This document shows positions 52,931-62,133 of a DNA stretch of 64,000 nucleotides, piece by piece. Location of the stretch: the NCBI GenBank assembly GCA_938042245.1, contig CALIRO010000018.1:1-64000 (forward strand), given 5' to 3'. The first letter of the stretch is position 1; every line of letters starts with the position of its first letter. Source of the DNA: an uncultured Thermoguttaceae bacterium (GTDB lineage Bacteria; Planctomycetota; Planctomycetia; Pirellulales; Thermoguttaceae). The position numbers and the translations under genes are program-made. The notes beneath the pieces were generated by a model, which was not told the DNA's origin, did not search any database, and saw only the letters and a program-made list of their open reading frames with translations.

Positions 52931-54664
52931 ATGAAACCATGCCAAACAGTTGGGCTTCGATGGTTTGGGCTTGGGCTAATGAGTCTGATGTTGGGGCTGC
53001 TTGGGTGGATTGGCTGGTCGGACGGTTCTGCCAGATCCACCTCAGAGAGCCAAACGCCGGTAGCGGCCTTGGCTGAGCCAGCCAGGAAGTTGTCTGCGTC
53101 GTCCGCCGAAGCCCCGGCCATGCCAATAGGTCAAGCCTCCCAACAAATCACGCCCGCCGAGTTGGTTTTGGGCGGCCAAGGGTTCCCGGGAGGTCGGACC
53201 TCGGTCCGGGAGTTTGGCGCCCGGGGCGACGGCCTGACCGACGATGCCCCGGCGGTCCAACGGGCCGTCGATGCCCGACCGGGCGTCCTTTATTTCCCGC
53301 CAGGAACGTATCGACTTGGAAAAACGATCACCATCGATTTGGACAAAACCGGGCCGCTGGCGATTGTCGGTTCCAGTGGGGTTCGGGTGATCATGGCGGG
53401 AGCTGGGCCGGTCTTCCGTTTTATCGGCACGCATCAAGGTACCGCCAGTCCAACCACCGTCCAACCGCCCGTTTGGCAGCAGCAGCGCATGCCTACGGTC
53501 GAAGGCCTAGAAATCCTGGGCGATCATCCGGAGGCCTCTGGCATTCAAGCCGACGGTACGATGCAACTGGGCGTCCATCGGGTGCTGATCCGGCAGGTGC
53601 GGCACGGCGTGCACCTGCTGCGCCGGAACCGAAATGTCATCATCAGCCAATGCCATATCTACGATAACCGGGGTGTCGGCGTTTTTCTGGATGATGTGGA
53701 TCTCCATCAGATCAACGTGGTCGGCTCCCATATCAGCTACAATAAAGGTGGCGGCATCGTCAGCCGAGCCGGTAATGTACGAAACCTCCAAATCTCCGGC
53801 TGCGACATCGAGACCAACGTGGTCAACATCCTCCTGGACGCCACGGGCAGCCGATACGGCACGGCCGAGGTGGCTATTACCGGTTGCACCATCCAACACG
53901 GCGGCGGGCCCGACTCGGCCAATATCCGCATCCTCGGCGCCGGCGAAAAATACCGATGGGGACATATGTGCATCGCCAGTAATGTCTTCTCAGATGTCGA
54001 TATAAATGTCCACCTAAATGACGTCGAAGATGTCACCCTGACAGGCAATACCTTCTGGATGGCCTACCGATATAATCTACTGGCTGAGAATTGCAGCCGT
54101 CTTGTGCTGAGTGGGAATGTGTTTGGCCGGAATCCCGGCTACGATTATGTGAAACAGGTTTTGCCGAACGCCTTCCGACTTGTGAGTTGTCGGGATGTGG
54201 TGCTGCAAGGAGTAATCATTCACGATGTGCGGGAGGCGGAGGCCGGTTTGGTGCTGGAGGATTGCGAGCGGGTCAATGTGGTGGGATGTACTTTTGTCGA
54301 TTGCTCCGGGGCGGGCCTCCTCCTGCGAAACGTCCGCCGCAGTCGGATCTCGGATTGCCTGGTGGATCACCAACAGGCGCCGGAAGGCTGGGCAGCCATC
54401 CGAGTCCAAGGCGGCCAAGATAACCTGATCACTGGCAATCTCCTGAGCGGCCTGTTGGAAATGGAACCTGCCAGCGGCCAGGCCTTCGGCAACTTAGAGC
54501 GTCGCCGGGGCCCAGAACCTGCGCCGGAAAAAGGCCTGGTTCCAGAAATATTGCCGGTCCAGAAGAAATCTCCGATGCTGGAAAAGGCTCCTATTCCGGA
54601 GAAAGTGCTGGTCCCGGAAAAGGCCCCTGGGCTAGAGAATCCCCCAGCGACGGAAAGGCAATGA
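52931..54664 (+). CDS. Exported right-handed beta-helix protein
   Basis: 577 residues. The N-terminal signal (WFGLGLMSLMLGLLGWIGW) is followed by a Ser/Ala linker. The start of the pectate-lyase-3 type fold reads SVREFGARGDGLTDDAPAVQ with YFPPGTYRLG. About 350 residues of beta-helix coils follow (for example NVIISQCHIYDNRGVGVFLDD, NLQISGCDIETN). The C-terminal ~60 residues contain imperfect EKxxxPE repeats. It probably binds or cleaves a polysaccharide; no catalytic residues can be assigned. AAAGGAG lies before ATG 52931; the longer frame from 52865 would place the signal internally. Confidence 0.8.
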   Translation: MKPCQTVGLRWFGLGLMSLMLGLLGWIGWSDGSARSTSESQTPVAALAEPARKLSASSAEAPAMPIGQASQQITPAELVLGGQGFPGGRTSVREFGARGDGLTDDAPAVQRAVDARPGVLYFPPGTYRLGKTITIDLDKTGPLAIVGSSGVRVIMAGAGPVFRFIGTHQGTASPTTVQPPVWQQQRMPTVEGLEILGDHPEASGIQADGTMQLGVHRVLIRQVRHGVHLLRRNRNVIISQCHIYDNRGVGVFLDDVDLHQINVVGSHISYNKGGGIVSRAGNVRNLQISGCDIETNVVNILLDATGSRYGTAEVAITGCTIQHGGGPDSANIRILGAGEKYRWGHMCIASNVFSDVDINVHLNDVEDVTLTGNTFWMAYRYNLLAENCSRLVLSGNVFGRNPGYDYVKQVLPNAFRLVSCRDVVLQGVIIHDVREAEAGLVLEDCERVNVVGCTFVDCSGAGLLLRNVRRSRISDCLVDHQQAPEGWAAIRVQGGQDNLITGNLLSGLLEMEPASGQAFGNLERRRGPEPAPEKGLVPEILPVQKKSPMLEKAPIPEKVLVPEKAPGLENPPATERQ

Positions 54665-54690
54665 CGTCGGATGCGAAGACAATAAACCCC

Positions 54691-54768
54691 CGCTGGCAGA
54701 GGCGAAACGAATTCCCTCTCCCCTCCGTGGGAGAGGGTTAGGGTGAGGGGGGCCTGTCTCTGCCAGCT
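54691..54768. repeat. Palindromic repeat in the beta-helix/cbiM spacer
   Basis: Outer arms GCTGGCAGAG (54692) and CTCTGCCAGC (to 54767) are perfect inverted repeats. They enclose CCCTCTCCCCTCCGTGGGAG followed by AGGGTTAGGGTGAGG, a class of G-rich extragenic repeat also seen near 60.12 and 62.89 kb. The 178-base spacer has no recognisable cobalamin or nickel riboswitch. Confidence 0.6.
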
Positions 54769-54842
54769 GCGGCAGAGGCGAGGTAGTGGAATTATCAGAA
54801 ATAGTACAAAAGTTCCTCTAGGAATAACTCCAAGGCGTCCTG

Positions 54843-55463
54843 ATGCACTTAAGCGAAGCGATCTTAGCGGCCACTCCTTCCGGCCAACTTGTCTTGGGTG
54901 GCGGGATGGTCTTGGCCGCCGGCGGGGTGGCGGTGGGGCTGCGTCGGTTGCAGCCAGCGGATATGCCTCGAACAGCCATCCTCAGTTCGGCCTTTTTTGT
55001 GGCCTCGCTGGTGCATGTGCAGGTCCTGGGGACGCCGGTGCATTTGGTGCTGAATGGGCTATTGGGGTTGGTGCTCGGATGGGCGGCGATGCCGGCCGTT
55101 TTGGTGGGGTTATTGTTGCAGGCGGTGCTTTTTGGATTTGGGGGACTATTGGCCGTCGGCGTCAACACGGTGGTTATGGGCCTGCCGTCGGTGGTCTGCT
55201 ACTATCTGTTTCGGCGGTCGGCGGCGGGAGGGTATGAGGGACTGGCCTGGTGGGCGGGGGCGGCGGCTGGGTTTACCGGCGTGATGCTGGCCGCCGCACT
55301 GGCCGCCGGCGCGCTCCTGGCGGCAGGAAAACCATTTCACCATGTGGCCCAACTGGTCCTTCCGGTCCAATTGCCCGCCGCCTGTATCGACGCGGTGGTT
55401 ACCGGCGCCGCCGTGGCCTTTTTGCGCAAGGTCCGACCGGAGGTCTTCCGTCGATTCGGCTGA
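54843..55463 (+). CDS. cbiM: Nickel/cobalt ECF transporter substrate-binding membrane component
   Basis: 206 residues, with six to seven membrane helices. The mature N-terminus MHLSEAIL supplies the Met1-His2 pair that forms the metal site in CbiM/NikM proteins; a second metal-ligand region is VASLVHVQVLGTPVHLVLNG. It selects Co2+ or Ni2+. It begins the operon with a NikL-like protein, CbiQ and CbiO. Which metal is transported cannot be decided from the sequence; the NikL-like partner slightly favours nickel. Confidence 0.9.
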   Translation: MHLSEAILAATPSGQLVLGGGMVLAAGGVAVGLRRLQPADMPRTAILSSAFFVASLVHVQVLGTPVHLVLNGLLGLVLGWAAMPAVLVGLLLQAVLFGFGGLLAVGVNTVVMGLPSVVCYYLFRRSAAGGYEGLAWWAGAAAGFTGVMLAAALAAGALLAAGKPFHHVAQLVLPVQLPAACIDAVVTGAAVAFLRKVRPEVFRRFG

Positions 55464-55490
55464 TGGGATGTCTGCTGGGAGGGGTATCTG

Positions 55491-56285
55491 ATGCAACATA
55501 TTCTCCATAGAGAAACGAGGCGGTTTTGGTTTGGTCTGGCCGCCGGAGCGGCGGTTATTCTGTTCGGTCCTGTGCCGACTGCTTGGGCACATAAGATTTA
55601 TCTGCATGCCGAGGCGGTGGGCCAGAAGATTGAAGGTCGGGCATATTTTCGAGGCGGGGCCCCGGCCCAAGAGAGCAAAGTGGAAGTCTTCCTGCCCGAT
55701 GGCCGAAAACTATTGGAAACCAAAACGGACGCCAACGGCGAGTTTTCGTTCCCGGCACCGGCCCGGTGCGATTATCGCCTGGTGGTGGATACCGGCGATG
55801 GGCATGGAGCGGAAACCATCCTGTCGGGCGCTGATCTACCCGAATCGTTGCCGCCGCTGGAAAAGGCCCAGCTCCAGCCGCCGGAAAAGACTTCACTGGC
55901 CCCCTCAGAAAAGGGTGCATCGCCGGACCAAAAACTTCTCCAGCCCTCCGGGAAAGAATTCCCAGCGCTATCTGGGCAGAAACCGGCCGCGGCAGCCAAA
56001 GCGGACGCTTCGGCGCTAGAAAAAGGCCCACTTCCGGACAGCCCAAAGCAGTGGCAGGAACTGATCGAACAGGCGGTGCGTCGGCAGGTCCAGCCGCTAG
56101 CCCGGAAAATCGAACAATTGGAAGATCGCCTCCGGTGGAGCGACGTGTTGGGCGGGATCGGGTATATTGTGGGGCTTACCGGGATGGGATTTTATCTTTT
56201 GGGGATTCGCAAAAACGGGCGCCCATCCAGCGGGGCCAACCCGACGGCAGAGCGTCGTTCGAGCGATTGCTTGGAGGCCCCATAG
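55491..56285 (+). CDS. NikL-like periplasmic/membrane component of the metal transporter
   Basis: 264 residues. The signal peptide ends ...PTAWA before HKIYLHAEAVG, exposing a His at the mature N-terminus, as described for NikL-type auxiliary subunits. A beta-sandwich-like domain (GRAYFRGGAPAQESKVEVFLPDG) follows, then a Pro/Lys/Glu-rich linker of ~80 residues, a helix and one C-terminal membrane helix (IGYIVGLTGMGFYLLGI). It is encoded between cbiM and cbiQ with short spacers. It likely helps load metal onto CbiM. AGGGG lies 6 bases before the ATG. Confidence 0.7.
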   Translation: MQHILHRETRRFWFGLAAGAAVILFGPVPTAWAHKIYLHAEAVGQKIEGRAYFRGGAPAQESKVEVFLPDGRKLLETKTDANGEFSFPAPARCDYRLVVDTGDGHGAETILSGADLPESLPPLEKAQLQPPEKTSLAPSEKGASPDQKLLQPSGKEFPALSGQKPAAAAKADASALEKGPLPDSPKQWQELIEQAVRRQVQPLARKIEQLEDRLRWSDVLGGIGYIVGLTGMGFYLLGIRKNGRPSSGANPTAERRSSDCLEAP

Positions 56286-56344
56286 CGAAAGCGTTCCGGA
56301 AAATTTCTTTTTTACCGATTTGCCGACGGAGGCTTTGGCCGCCG

Positions 56345-57112
56345 ATGACGCCGCCGAATTGGCTTTCCAATGGACTTACACCCGAGGGTTCCTGGGTGCA
56401 TGGGGTGGATCCGCGTGCTCGGGTTTTGGCTGCTGTCGGGGCGGCGGTGGTATTTGCTTGTTTGCAGCAGACGGCGGCGCTGATCGGGGCGCTAGGAGGA
56501 ATGGTCGTTTTGGGCCTGTCAGCTCGGATCCGGCCTGGGGCGGTATTAGTCCGACTTTTGCCATTCAATATCTTGGCGGCGATTTTGGCGATTCTGTTGC
56601 CGCTTAGCACGACGGGGGATGCGGTTTACCAGTGGGGACCGTTTGTCTGGACCCGACCGGGCCTGGAACTGGCTGGCCAAATCGCCTTGAAAGGCAACGC
56701 CATTCTGCTGGGCTTGTTGGTGTTGGTAGGGACGATGGAACTGGCGGCCCTAGGCCACGCTCTGGACCACCTGGGCGTGCCGACCAAATTGGCCCAGCTT
56801 TTGCTCTTTACGGTGCGCTATTTGGAAGTGCTTGGGCAGGAGTACGAGCGGCTTCGGGCTTCGATGAAGATTCGGGGGTTTCAACCGAGACTGAATGGGC
56901 ATACGTTGCGGACCTACGGCGCGTTGGTGGGCATCCTCTTGATCCGGGCTTGGGACCGCTCCGAACGCGTCTTGGCTGCCATGCAATGCCGAGGGTTTAC
57001 TGGCAAGTTTTGGCTCCTGGAACATTTTCGGTACCGGTGGACCGACGCCCTGTTTGGCGCTGGTTGGCTGACGGGCTTGGCTGCCCTTATCTGCTGGGAA
57101 CTTTGGGGGTAG
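56345..57112 (+). CDS. cbiQ: ECF transporter transmembrane component CbiQ
   Basis: 255 residues, normal CbiQ length. Several membrane helices and the two coupling motifs of the EcfT family are visible: SMKIRGFQPR and AMQCRGFTG, each with the short Ala-x-x-Arg-Gly pattern that docks the ATPase. The start at ATG 56345 has GGAGG 11 bases upstream; the long upstream frame to 56051 overlaps the previous gene in another frame and is not used. Confidence 0.9.
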   Translation: MTPPNWLSNGLTPEGSWVHGVDPRARVLAAVGAAVVFACLQQTAALIGALGGMVVLGLSARIRPGAVLVRLLPFNILAAILAILLPLSTTGDAVYQWGPFVWTRPGLELAGQIALKGNAILLGLLVLVGTMELAALGHALDHLGVPTKLAQLLLFTVRYLEVLGQEYERLRASMKIRGFQPRLNGHTLRTYGALVGILLIRAWDRSERVLAAMQCRGFTGKFWLLEHFRYRWTDALFGAGWLTGLAALICWELWG

Positions 57113-57210
57113 AATGGAAGGCTTGGGCTTTAGCTCTCCAAATGGCCAGTCACCAAGAAACGTGTTTCCCATGCCGGCAGGGGGATCGTTCTGCCACGGT
57201 GATAGCTCTC

Positions 57211-57894
57211 ATGGATACCTCCACTCCCTCACCCTCTGGAGATAGGCCGCTCATTCGGTTGGAAGAAATTAGCTTTGCCTATGAACCGGCTCGGCCCGTA
57301 TTGTGTGGGTGTAATTTTGTCCTCTGCCCGCGGGAACGGGTCGGGTTGGTGGGACCTACCGGGGGCGGCAAAACGACGCTGTTACACCTGATTGTTGGCC
57401 TGCTACGCCCCAGCACAGGCCGGGTGGAAATCTTCGGAAAACTGCGGACCAAAGAGGACGATTTTCTGGAAGTCCGACGCCGCATCGGACTGCTTTTCCA
57501 AGACGCGGACGACCAACTGTTTTTCCCTACCGTGGCCGACGATGTGGCCTTCGGACCGCTGAACCTCGGCAAACCCAAAGACCAGGTCCGCCAATTGGTC
57601 CGGGAAACTTTGGCCGAGCTGGGCCTAGCCGGCTATGAAGAGCGAATCACCTATCGGCTTTCCGGCGGGGAAAAACGCTTGGTAGCCCTCGCCGGGGTAC
57701 TGGCCATGCAGCCGGAAGTCCTCCTGCTGGACGAACCATTTGCCGGGCTGGACGAACAAACCGCCCGCCGGGTGCTGGACATCTTGGCCCGCTTGCCCCA
57801 AACGCTCCTGGTGGTCTCCCACCATCAGGACTGGCTCCGACAGATCGCTAGCCGCTTCGTCTGCCTCCACGGCGGCAAACTCCACGAACAGTAA
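57211..57894 (+). CDS. cbiO: ECF transporter ATP-binding component CbiO
   Basis: 227 residues. ABC ATPase with Walker A GPTGGGKTTLL, Q loop GLLFQDADDQLFFPTV (the Q-D-A/P-D-D-Q form typical of CbiO), signature LSGGEKRLVAL and Walker B VLLLDEPFAGLD. It drives metal uptake with CbiM/CbiQ. The start ATG 57211 is preferred since it immediately precedes the first strand (LIRLEEISFAYEP); ATG 57142 in the same frame is possible and would add 23 residues. Confidence 0.9.
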   Translation: MDTSTPSPSGDRPLIRLEEISFAYEPARPVLCGCNFVLCPRERVGLVGPTGGGKTTLLHLIVGLLRPSTGRVEIFGKLRTKEDDFLEVRRRIGLLFQDADDQLFFPTVADDVAFGPLNLGKPKDQVRQLVRETLAELGLAGYEERITYRLSGGEKRLVALAGVLAMQPEVLLLDEPFAGLDEQTARRVLDILARLPQTLLVVSHHQDWLRQIASRFVCLHGGKLHEQ

Positions 57895-58355
57895 CCATAG
57901 CCAAACCATCGGATCCATGGCCTGCTATGGCATCCGGCTGCCCAGCCGCAGACCCCTAAGCCGCCCCGGCGATCCTGTTCGGCGACTTCCCCATGAAAGG
58001 CGCGTTCCTCTCGAGAAAATCTTTCTAGGGATTTTTTCTCCACATGCTTGCTAGTGCAGGGAGGAGTAATTAGAATACGATTAGTCGAAGGAATGCGTGT
58101 TTTTTCGTTCTCTTAGGCTGTGGCAGCTATTGATGGCCACAAGCCCAAACGGCTTAAAAACCGGCCAGGACGCCAGGGCCTGGTTATTCATTTTGGGGGT
58201 TGCTTTCCGCCTGTAGACGCCGAAGCGCCGGGGCTAGTTGGAGGTTTCGCCTTCTGCCGGCCGCCTCCTAACCCAAAGATCAATCCGACAGAGCAGTTTG
58301 TTTCGTTTCGGCATAACGTGGTAGGTTAACGGTCTCTTTTTGTGGAGGGCTTCTC
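57895..58355. other. 460-base spacer, no gene
   Basis: Between the transporter operon and the PEP-CTERM gene. A 69-codon frame (58120-58329) has no recognisable features. No repeat copy, RNA or clear promoter identified. Confidence 0.4.
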
Positions 58356-60029
58356 ATGCGCACGCTGCAGCAGTATTGGAAACCTTGGGCGGTCCAGGCG
58401 GTGCTGGGATTTCTGATGGTGCAGATGGCCGGCTGGGCCTGGGCGGTAGTGATCAATGTGGATTTTCAGCCCGGTGGCGCTGGCGGAGGACAGGCGGCCC
58501 CATACACCGGCCAGGGCGCCTACCCCGATCCGGGCAATAACACCTGGAACATCGTAGCCCCAGCAACCAATGGAGCGTTTAATTGGTCGGGGTCCTCCGG
58601 GGGATACTACAACTCTAATGTCGTAACTTCTTTGGTGGACTCCACCGGAGCGGCTACAGGGGTGGTCCTGACTGTTTATGCCGATCCCAATCCTCCTCCG
58701 AACAATACCGGAGCTTACGCTACCTCCAATTCCGATATTGCCCAAAATGCGTTTAATCTTTGCCGGGATTATATCATCGCTTTCAATAGCACGACGCAGC
58801 GAGTGGAGATTACCGGCCTGGATGATACGGCCTGGTATGACCTTTATCTGTATGGTGTTGGGGCGCACACCGTTCGACGCACTTTGTTTCAGATTACTGG
58901 GGCGAATCTTCATAGCCAAAACCTGCGAACCCGGGGTATCCCCGGCGGGCTGCATAACCTGCAAAAAGGCAACGATTATGTGATCGCCCATGCCGTTCGA
59001 CCCACTGGCGGAAAAATTACCATTGAATATTCCACCGCTGGCAACACTAACAATGCTGAGGGGGTCTTTGCCGGGCTGCAACTTGTCCAGCGAGCGGATA
59101 TTTATCAGGTTCTTATCAACGATCAGTTTGACGAAGGCGGCCCGGCCAGCAACCCCAGTGGGATCGGTTCCGGCTTTGAATATAAACAAATACAATCCGG
59201 AGTGCGGATAGCCCAGGAGGGCCTGCACGGCTCTGCGCCGGCAGAGGGCTTTTTGATGTGGTGTATTGATGCCAACTGGGCCTTTGGCGGCCTGAGCAGC
59301 AAAGATTCTTGGAAGCCACTACCGGCGGTTACCGCTCATACCCGTTGGACCCACCAACGCGTATATGTCGATGCGGATCAGGGGGTCACCTATCCCCAGT
59401 TTCCGGGGGGCGAGCAGAGTGATTTTCGCATTCAATATGGCCTTGTGTCGGCCAATCGACCAGTTACCGGCAATAACGACCTTTACAATAACACAAGCGG
59501 CGGCCTCTATGTGAACCTGTTCTACGAACGGGAAGCCAGTGCGACGAACCTGACGCTTACCGGCAACATCCGGGCAGTTACAAAAGCCAAGACATCCGCG
59601 GGCGATACGGAAGGCCTGGCTGGTTTGGTTACCTTGGCCACCTTTCGGTTGGGCGAGGTGGCCGGCATTACCGGCGGCGATTTCGGCCAGATATTGGACG
59701 TGATGATTGACGCCGACCTGAACGGCTGGCGGGTCTCGTTCGCCGACCAAAACGGCCCAATTACGCCCACGGTGCTTTCCGGTTCGTTAAGCGGCGGCTG
59801 GATCAACCTCCGCAGCGTCCTCGACGGCGAAACCATCAGTTTTACTGATGAATTCGTAAACGGCGCCTTTCTGTTCGCTGGCGCTCAAGGGATAGGCGCT
59901 GGCCGGGGAAGCGTGGTGTTCGACAGTGTGTTTGTGTATCTGAGCGTGCCGGAACCAACCACATGGACCCTGTTTGCCCTAGGCAGTCTCCTTTTGGCAG
60001 GGATGGGCTACCGGCGCCTGCGGCGGTAG
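58356..60029 (+). CDS. PEP-CTERM sorted exported protein
   Basis: 557 residues. The N-terminal signal AVLGFLMVQMAGWAWA is followed by a large extracytoplasmic region of beta-rich, Asn/Gly-rich sequence. The C-terminus is a complete sorting tag: VPEPTTWTLFALGSLLLAG (PEP motif plus membrane helix) then basic YRRLRR. PEP-CTERM proteins are recognised by an exosortase and moved to the cell surface or matrix. The body has no domain I recognise. GGAGGG precedes ATG 58356. No exosortase gene is in the window. Confidence 0.85.
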   Translation: MRTLQQYWKPWAVQAVLGFLMVQMAGWAWAVVINVDFQPGGAGGGQAAPYTGQGAYPDPGNNTWNIVAPATNGAFNWSGSSGGYYNSNVVTSLVDSTGAATGVVLTVYADPNPPPNNTGAYATSNSDIAQNAFNLCRDYIIAFNSTTQRVEITGLDDTAWYDLYLYGVGAHTVRRTLFQITGANLHSQNLRTRGIPGGLHNLQKGNDYVIAHAVRPTGGKITIEYSTAGNTNNAEGVFAGLQLVQRADIYQVLINDQFDEGGPASNPSGIGSGFEYKQIQSGVRIAQEGLHGSAPAEGFLMWCIDANWAFGGLSSKDSWKPLPAVTAHTRWTHQRVYVDADQGVTYPQFPGGEQSDFRIQYGLVSANRPVTGNNDLYNNTSGGLYVNLFYEREASATNLTLTGNIRAVTKAKTSAGDTEGLAGLVTLATFRLGEVAGITGGDFGQILDVMIDADLNGWRVSFADQNGPITPTVLSGSLSGGWINLRSVLDGETISFTDEFVNGAFLFAGAQGIGAGRGSVVFDSVFVYLSVPEPTTWTLFALGSLLLAGMGYRRLRR

Positions 60030-60171
60030 AATTGAGGCGAATGCGGCTTCGACCACCAAAAGGAGGGAGTTTGCTTTAGCGGGCGGGGCCTGAGAGGGCG
60101 AATGCCCTCGCCTGCAAATTCCCCTCTCCGGAGTGGGGGAGAAAGTTAGGGTGAGATGGCCTCCTTTCCGT

Positions 60172-60252
60172 GTCATCCCCGCGAAAGCGGAGATCCAGAA
60201 CAACAAGGAAGCAGCACCAAGCAGCGTGGAGTGCCGCTTGTGCGGGAATGAC
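60172..60252. repeat. Extragenic palindrome with 19-bp arms
   Basis: GTCATCCCCGCGAAAGCGG (60172-60190) and CCGCTTGTGCGGGAATGAC (60234-60252) are inverted (16 of 19). It is the widespread GTCATTCCCGCG-type bacterial repeat; a relative lies at 38.4 kb. It forms part of the 430-base spacer before the DUF1559 gene. Confidence 0.65.
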
Positions 60253-60290
60253 CCCTAGGCCTTTTCACTCGGCTTGGCCGAAGGCCAAGC

Positions 60291-60355
60291 CAGCCTCTCC
60301 CGCCAAGGTAGAGGTGAACCAAATCCCCTCTCTCCGCCAAGGTAGAGGTGAATGC
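60291..60355 (+). repeat. Direct repeat of about 37 bases, two copies
   Basis: CGCCAAGGTAGAGGTGAA occurs at about 60301-60318 and 60337-60354, each preceded by a CTCTC run. This short tandem duplication lies ~110 bases upstream of the DUF1559 gene. An upstream reading frame of that gene starts inside it but is not supported. Confidence 0.5.
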
Positions 60356-60461
60356 CAACGGGACCTTTACCGTCCTGGCAGACAGTAGGAGGATCGGCCG
60401 GGCGCTCCTAGGGTTTCCAGGGCAGTGCCAGAGCGGGTTCCTTTCGGGGAAGGAGGATGCC

Positions 60462-61481
60462 ATGCGGTTAAGTAGGAGAAGCAGGAGGATTTGGGCCCGA
60501 GCGTTCACGCTCGTGGAGCTGTTGGTGGTCATTACGATCATTGGGATTTTGATTGCGCTATTGTTGCCGGCGGTGCAATCGGCCCGGGAGGCGGCCCGAC
60601 GGGCCCAGTGCGCCAATAATCTCAAACAATTGGGCCTAGCCATGCACAACTTCCATCAGGCGCATGGCAAGTTTCCCACCGGCGGGTGGGGATTTAAGTG
60701 GGCGCCGCATCCGGATCGGGGCTTTAGCCAAGATCAGCCGGGCGGTTGGTTCTACTGCCTGTTGCCCTACATCGAACAAGAGGCATTGTACCGGCTTGGC
60801 GAAGGCGTGGGGCGAAATAATGATACGGATTCCCGACTTCTACAAGGCAACGCCCAACGGCTCCAGACGCCGGTGGCGGTCATGTACTGTCCCTCCCGGC
60901 GAAGGGCGGTCAATTATCCGGTCGGTGTGAATATCTGGTATGTCAAAAAGCCAATTCTCTCCAATGAAATTACCGTCAGTGCTCGGTGCGATTATGCGGC
61001 CAACGGCGGCGAAGTCTGGAGCAGTTTCGGCGCCGGACCCGATACCCTAGCCCAAGGCGATAGCGGCGCCTACGCCTTTCCCTCCCCAGCCAACAGCACC
61101 GGCATCGTCTTTACCCGAAGCCAATTCTCCATCGACGACATTCCCGACGGCACGTCGAATACCTACATGATTGGCGAAAAGTTTGTGAACCCCGATCATG
61201 CGATGACTGGCCAATCGTACGGCGACGACCAAGGGCCGTATGTTTCGGATGAGCGGGATGCGGTCCGCTATGCGGCCTTGGGTAGCACCTACCAACCGCC
61301 GTTGCAAGATCGAGCTGGACTGGATTACACGTGGAACTTTGGCGCTCCCCATCCCGGCGGATTTCAGGTCGTGTTTTGCGACGGTTCGGTCCGCTCGATG
61401 AGCTACTCGATCAGCGAGGTGGTACACCGTTGGCTTTGCAACCGCAAAGACCGACAGGCCATCGACGCCAGCCAGTTTTAG
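60462..61481 (+). CDS. DUF1559 prepilin-like protein
   Basis: 339 residues. The start is a type IV prepilin signal: RAFTLVELLVVITIIGILIA, with the cleavage site before Phe and a hydrophobic helix. The DUF1559 body has the ARRAQCANNLKQLGLAMHNFH helix, and the H-x9-DG motif near the C-terminus is HPGGFQVVFCDG. DUF1559 is greatly expanded in planctomycetes; the proteins are thought to form surface pseudopilus-like structures, but roles are unproven. AAGGAGG lies before ATG 60462; the frame to 60348 covers repeat DNA. Confidence 0.93.
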   Translation: MRLSRRSRRIWARAFTLVELLVVITIIGILIALLLPAVQSAREAARRAQCANNLKQLGLAMHNFHQAHGKFPTGGWGFKWAPHPDRGFSQDQPGGWFYCLLPYIEQEALYRLGEGVGRNNDTDSRLLQGNAQRLQTPVAVMYCPSRRRAVNYPVGVNIWYVKKPILSNEITVSARCDYAANGGEVWSSFGAGPDTLAQGDSGAYAFPSPANSTGIVFTRSQFSIDDIPDGTSNTYMIGEKFVNPDHAMTGQSYGDDQGPYVSDERDAVRYAALGSTYQPPLQDRAGLDYTWNFGAPHPGGFQVVFCDGSVRSMSYSISEVVHRWLCNRKDRQAIDASQF

Positions 61482-61649
61482 GTTTTAGCCGCTTCGACCC
61501 TCGTCCGTTCTTCTAAAAGCTTTCCGCAAGCCATCGAGCCAAGCAGGCGGCGTTGGGCTGAAGGATTGCCAGGCTTAGGAAGGGGGGTGCTAGCAATGCT
61601 AGCATTGGGAGGGCATAGGCAAGCTTTTACTCGAGGCCGCCGGTGGGGG

Positions 61650-61946
61650 TTATTCCAGTTCCACGTCGATTTCGTTTCGGATGAGGAATTGGCGACCGGC
61701 GGCGGTCATGGCAGCCTGTTGGGCAAGTTGTTTGACATAGTAGGTCGTACAGCGTCCGAGGAGGATAATTTCTCCTGCATGGATGTGTACCTGGAGGTTG
61801 GCGATGGCCTGATGGGTTCTTTCTCGGACAGCCTGTTGGATGCAGGCGGCGAACTGCTGCATCTGTGGGGAGATTTCGGGGAGGGAAGGATTTATTTGTT
61901 CATCTATCTTTCCCTCCGCCACCAGACGACCCTCGCACAAGTCCAT
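61650..61946 (-). CDS. Short BON-like domain protein, first of a pair
   Basis: 98 residues. The C-terminal ~65 residues form a beta-alpha-beta-like unit (IANLQVHIHAGEIILLGRCTTYYVKQLAQQAAM then IRNEIDVELE) resembling BON domains. No signal peptide, so probably cytosolic. It is clearly similar to the next gene on the same strand (shared TxYYxKQLAQ). ATG 61946 has AAGGAG upstream; the frame to 62000 has no such site. Confidence 0.6.
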   Translation of the reverse strand: MDLCEGRLVAEGKIDEQINPSLPEISPQMQQFAACIQQAVRERTHQAIANLQVHIHAGEIILLGRCTTYYVKQLAQQAAMTAAGRQFLIRNEIDVELE

Positions 61947-62133
61947 AGGGTTCTCCTTAAGCGGCCAGTAAGATCCATCCGTTTCCGATTGCCCAGGCAA
62001 AAAAGAACTCCTGGCTTCCCTTTGCCGAAGCCAAGCCCAGCCTCCTAACGAAAATCATGCCAGGCCTCCAAGGGCCTGATTAGGTATCCCTCCGGCTGCA
62101 GCGGCCACCTCAAGAAAAGCAACCATCAGTCGG

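Noticed and set aside
54665-54842. Cobalamin or nickel riboswitch before cbiM
   Set aside because: Spacer contains a palindromic repeat and no cobalamin box-like sequence.
56632-57210. N-terminal extension of the CbiO frame
   Set aside because: Overlaps cbiQ in another frame; the ABC domain starts right after ATG 57211.
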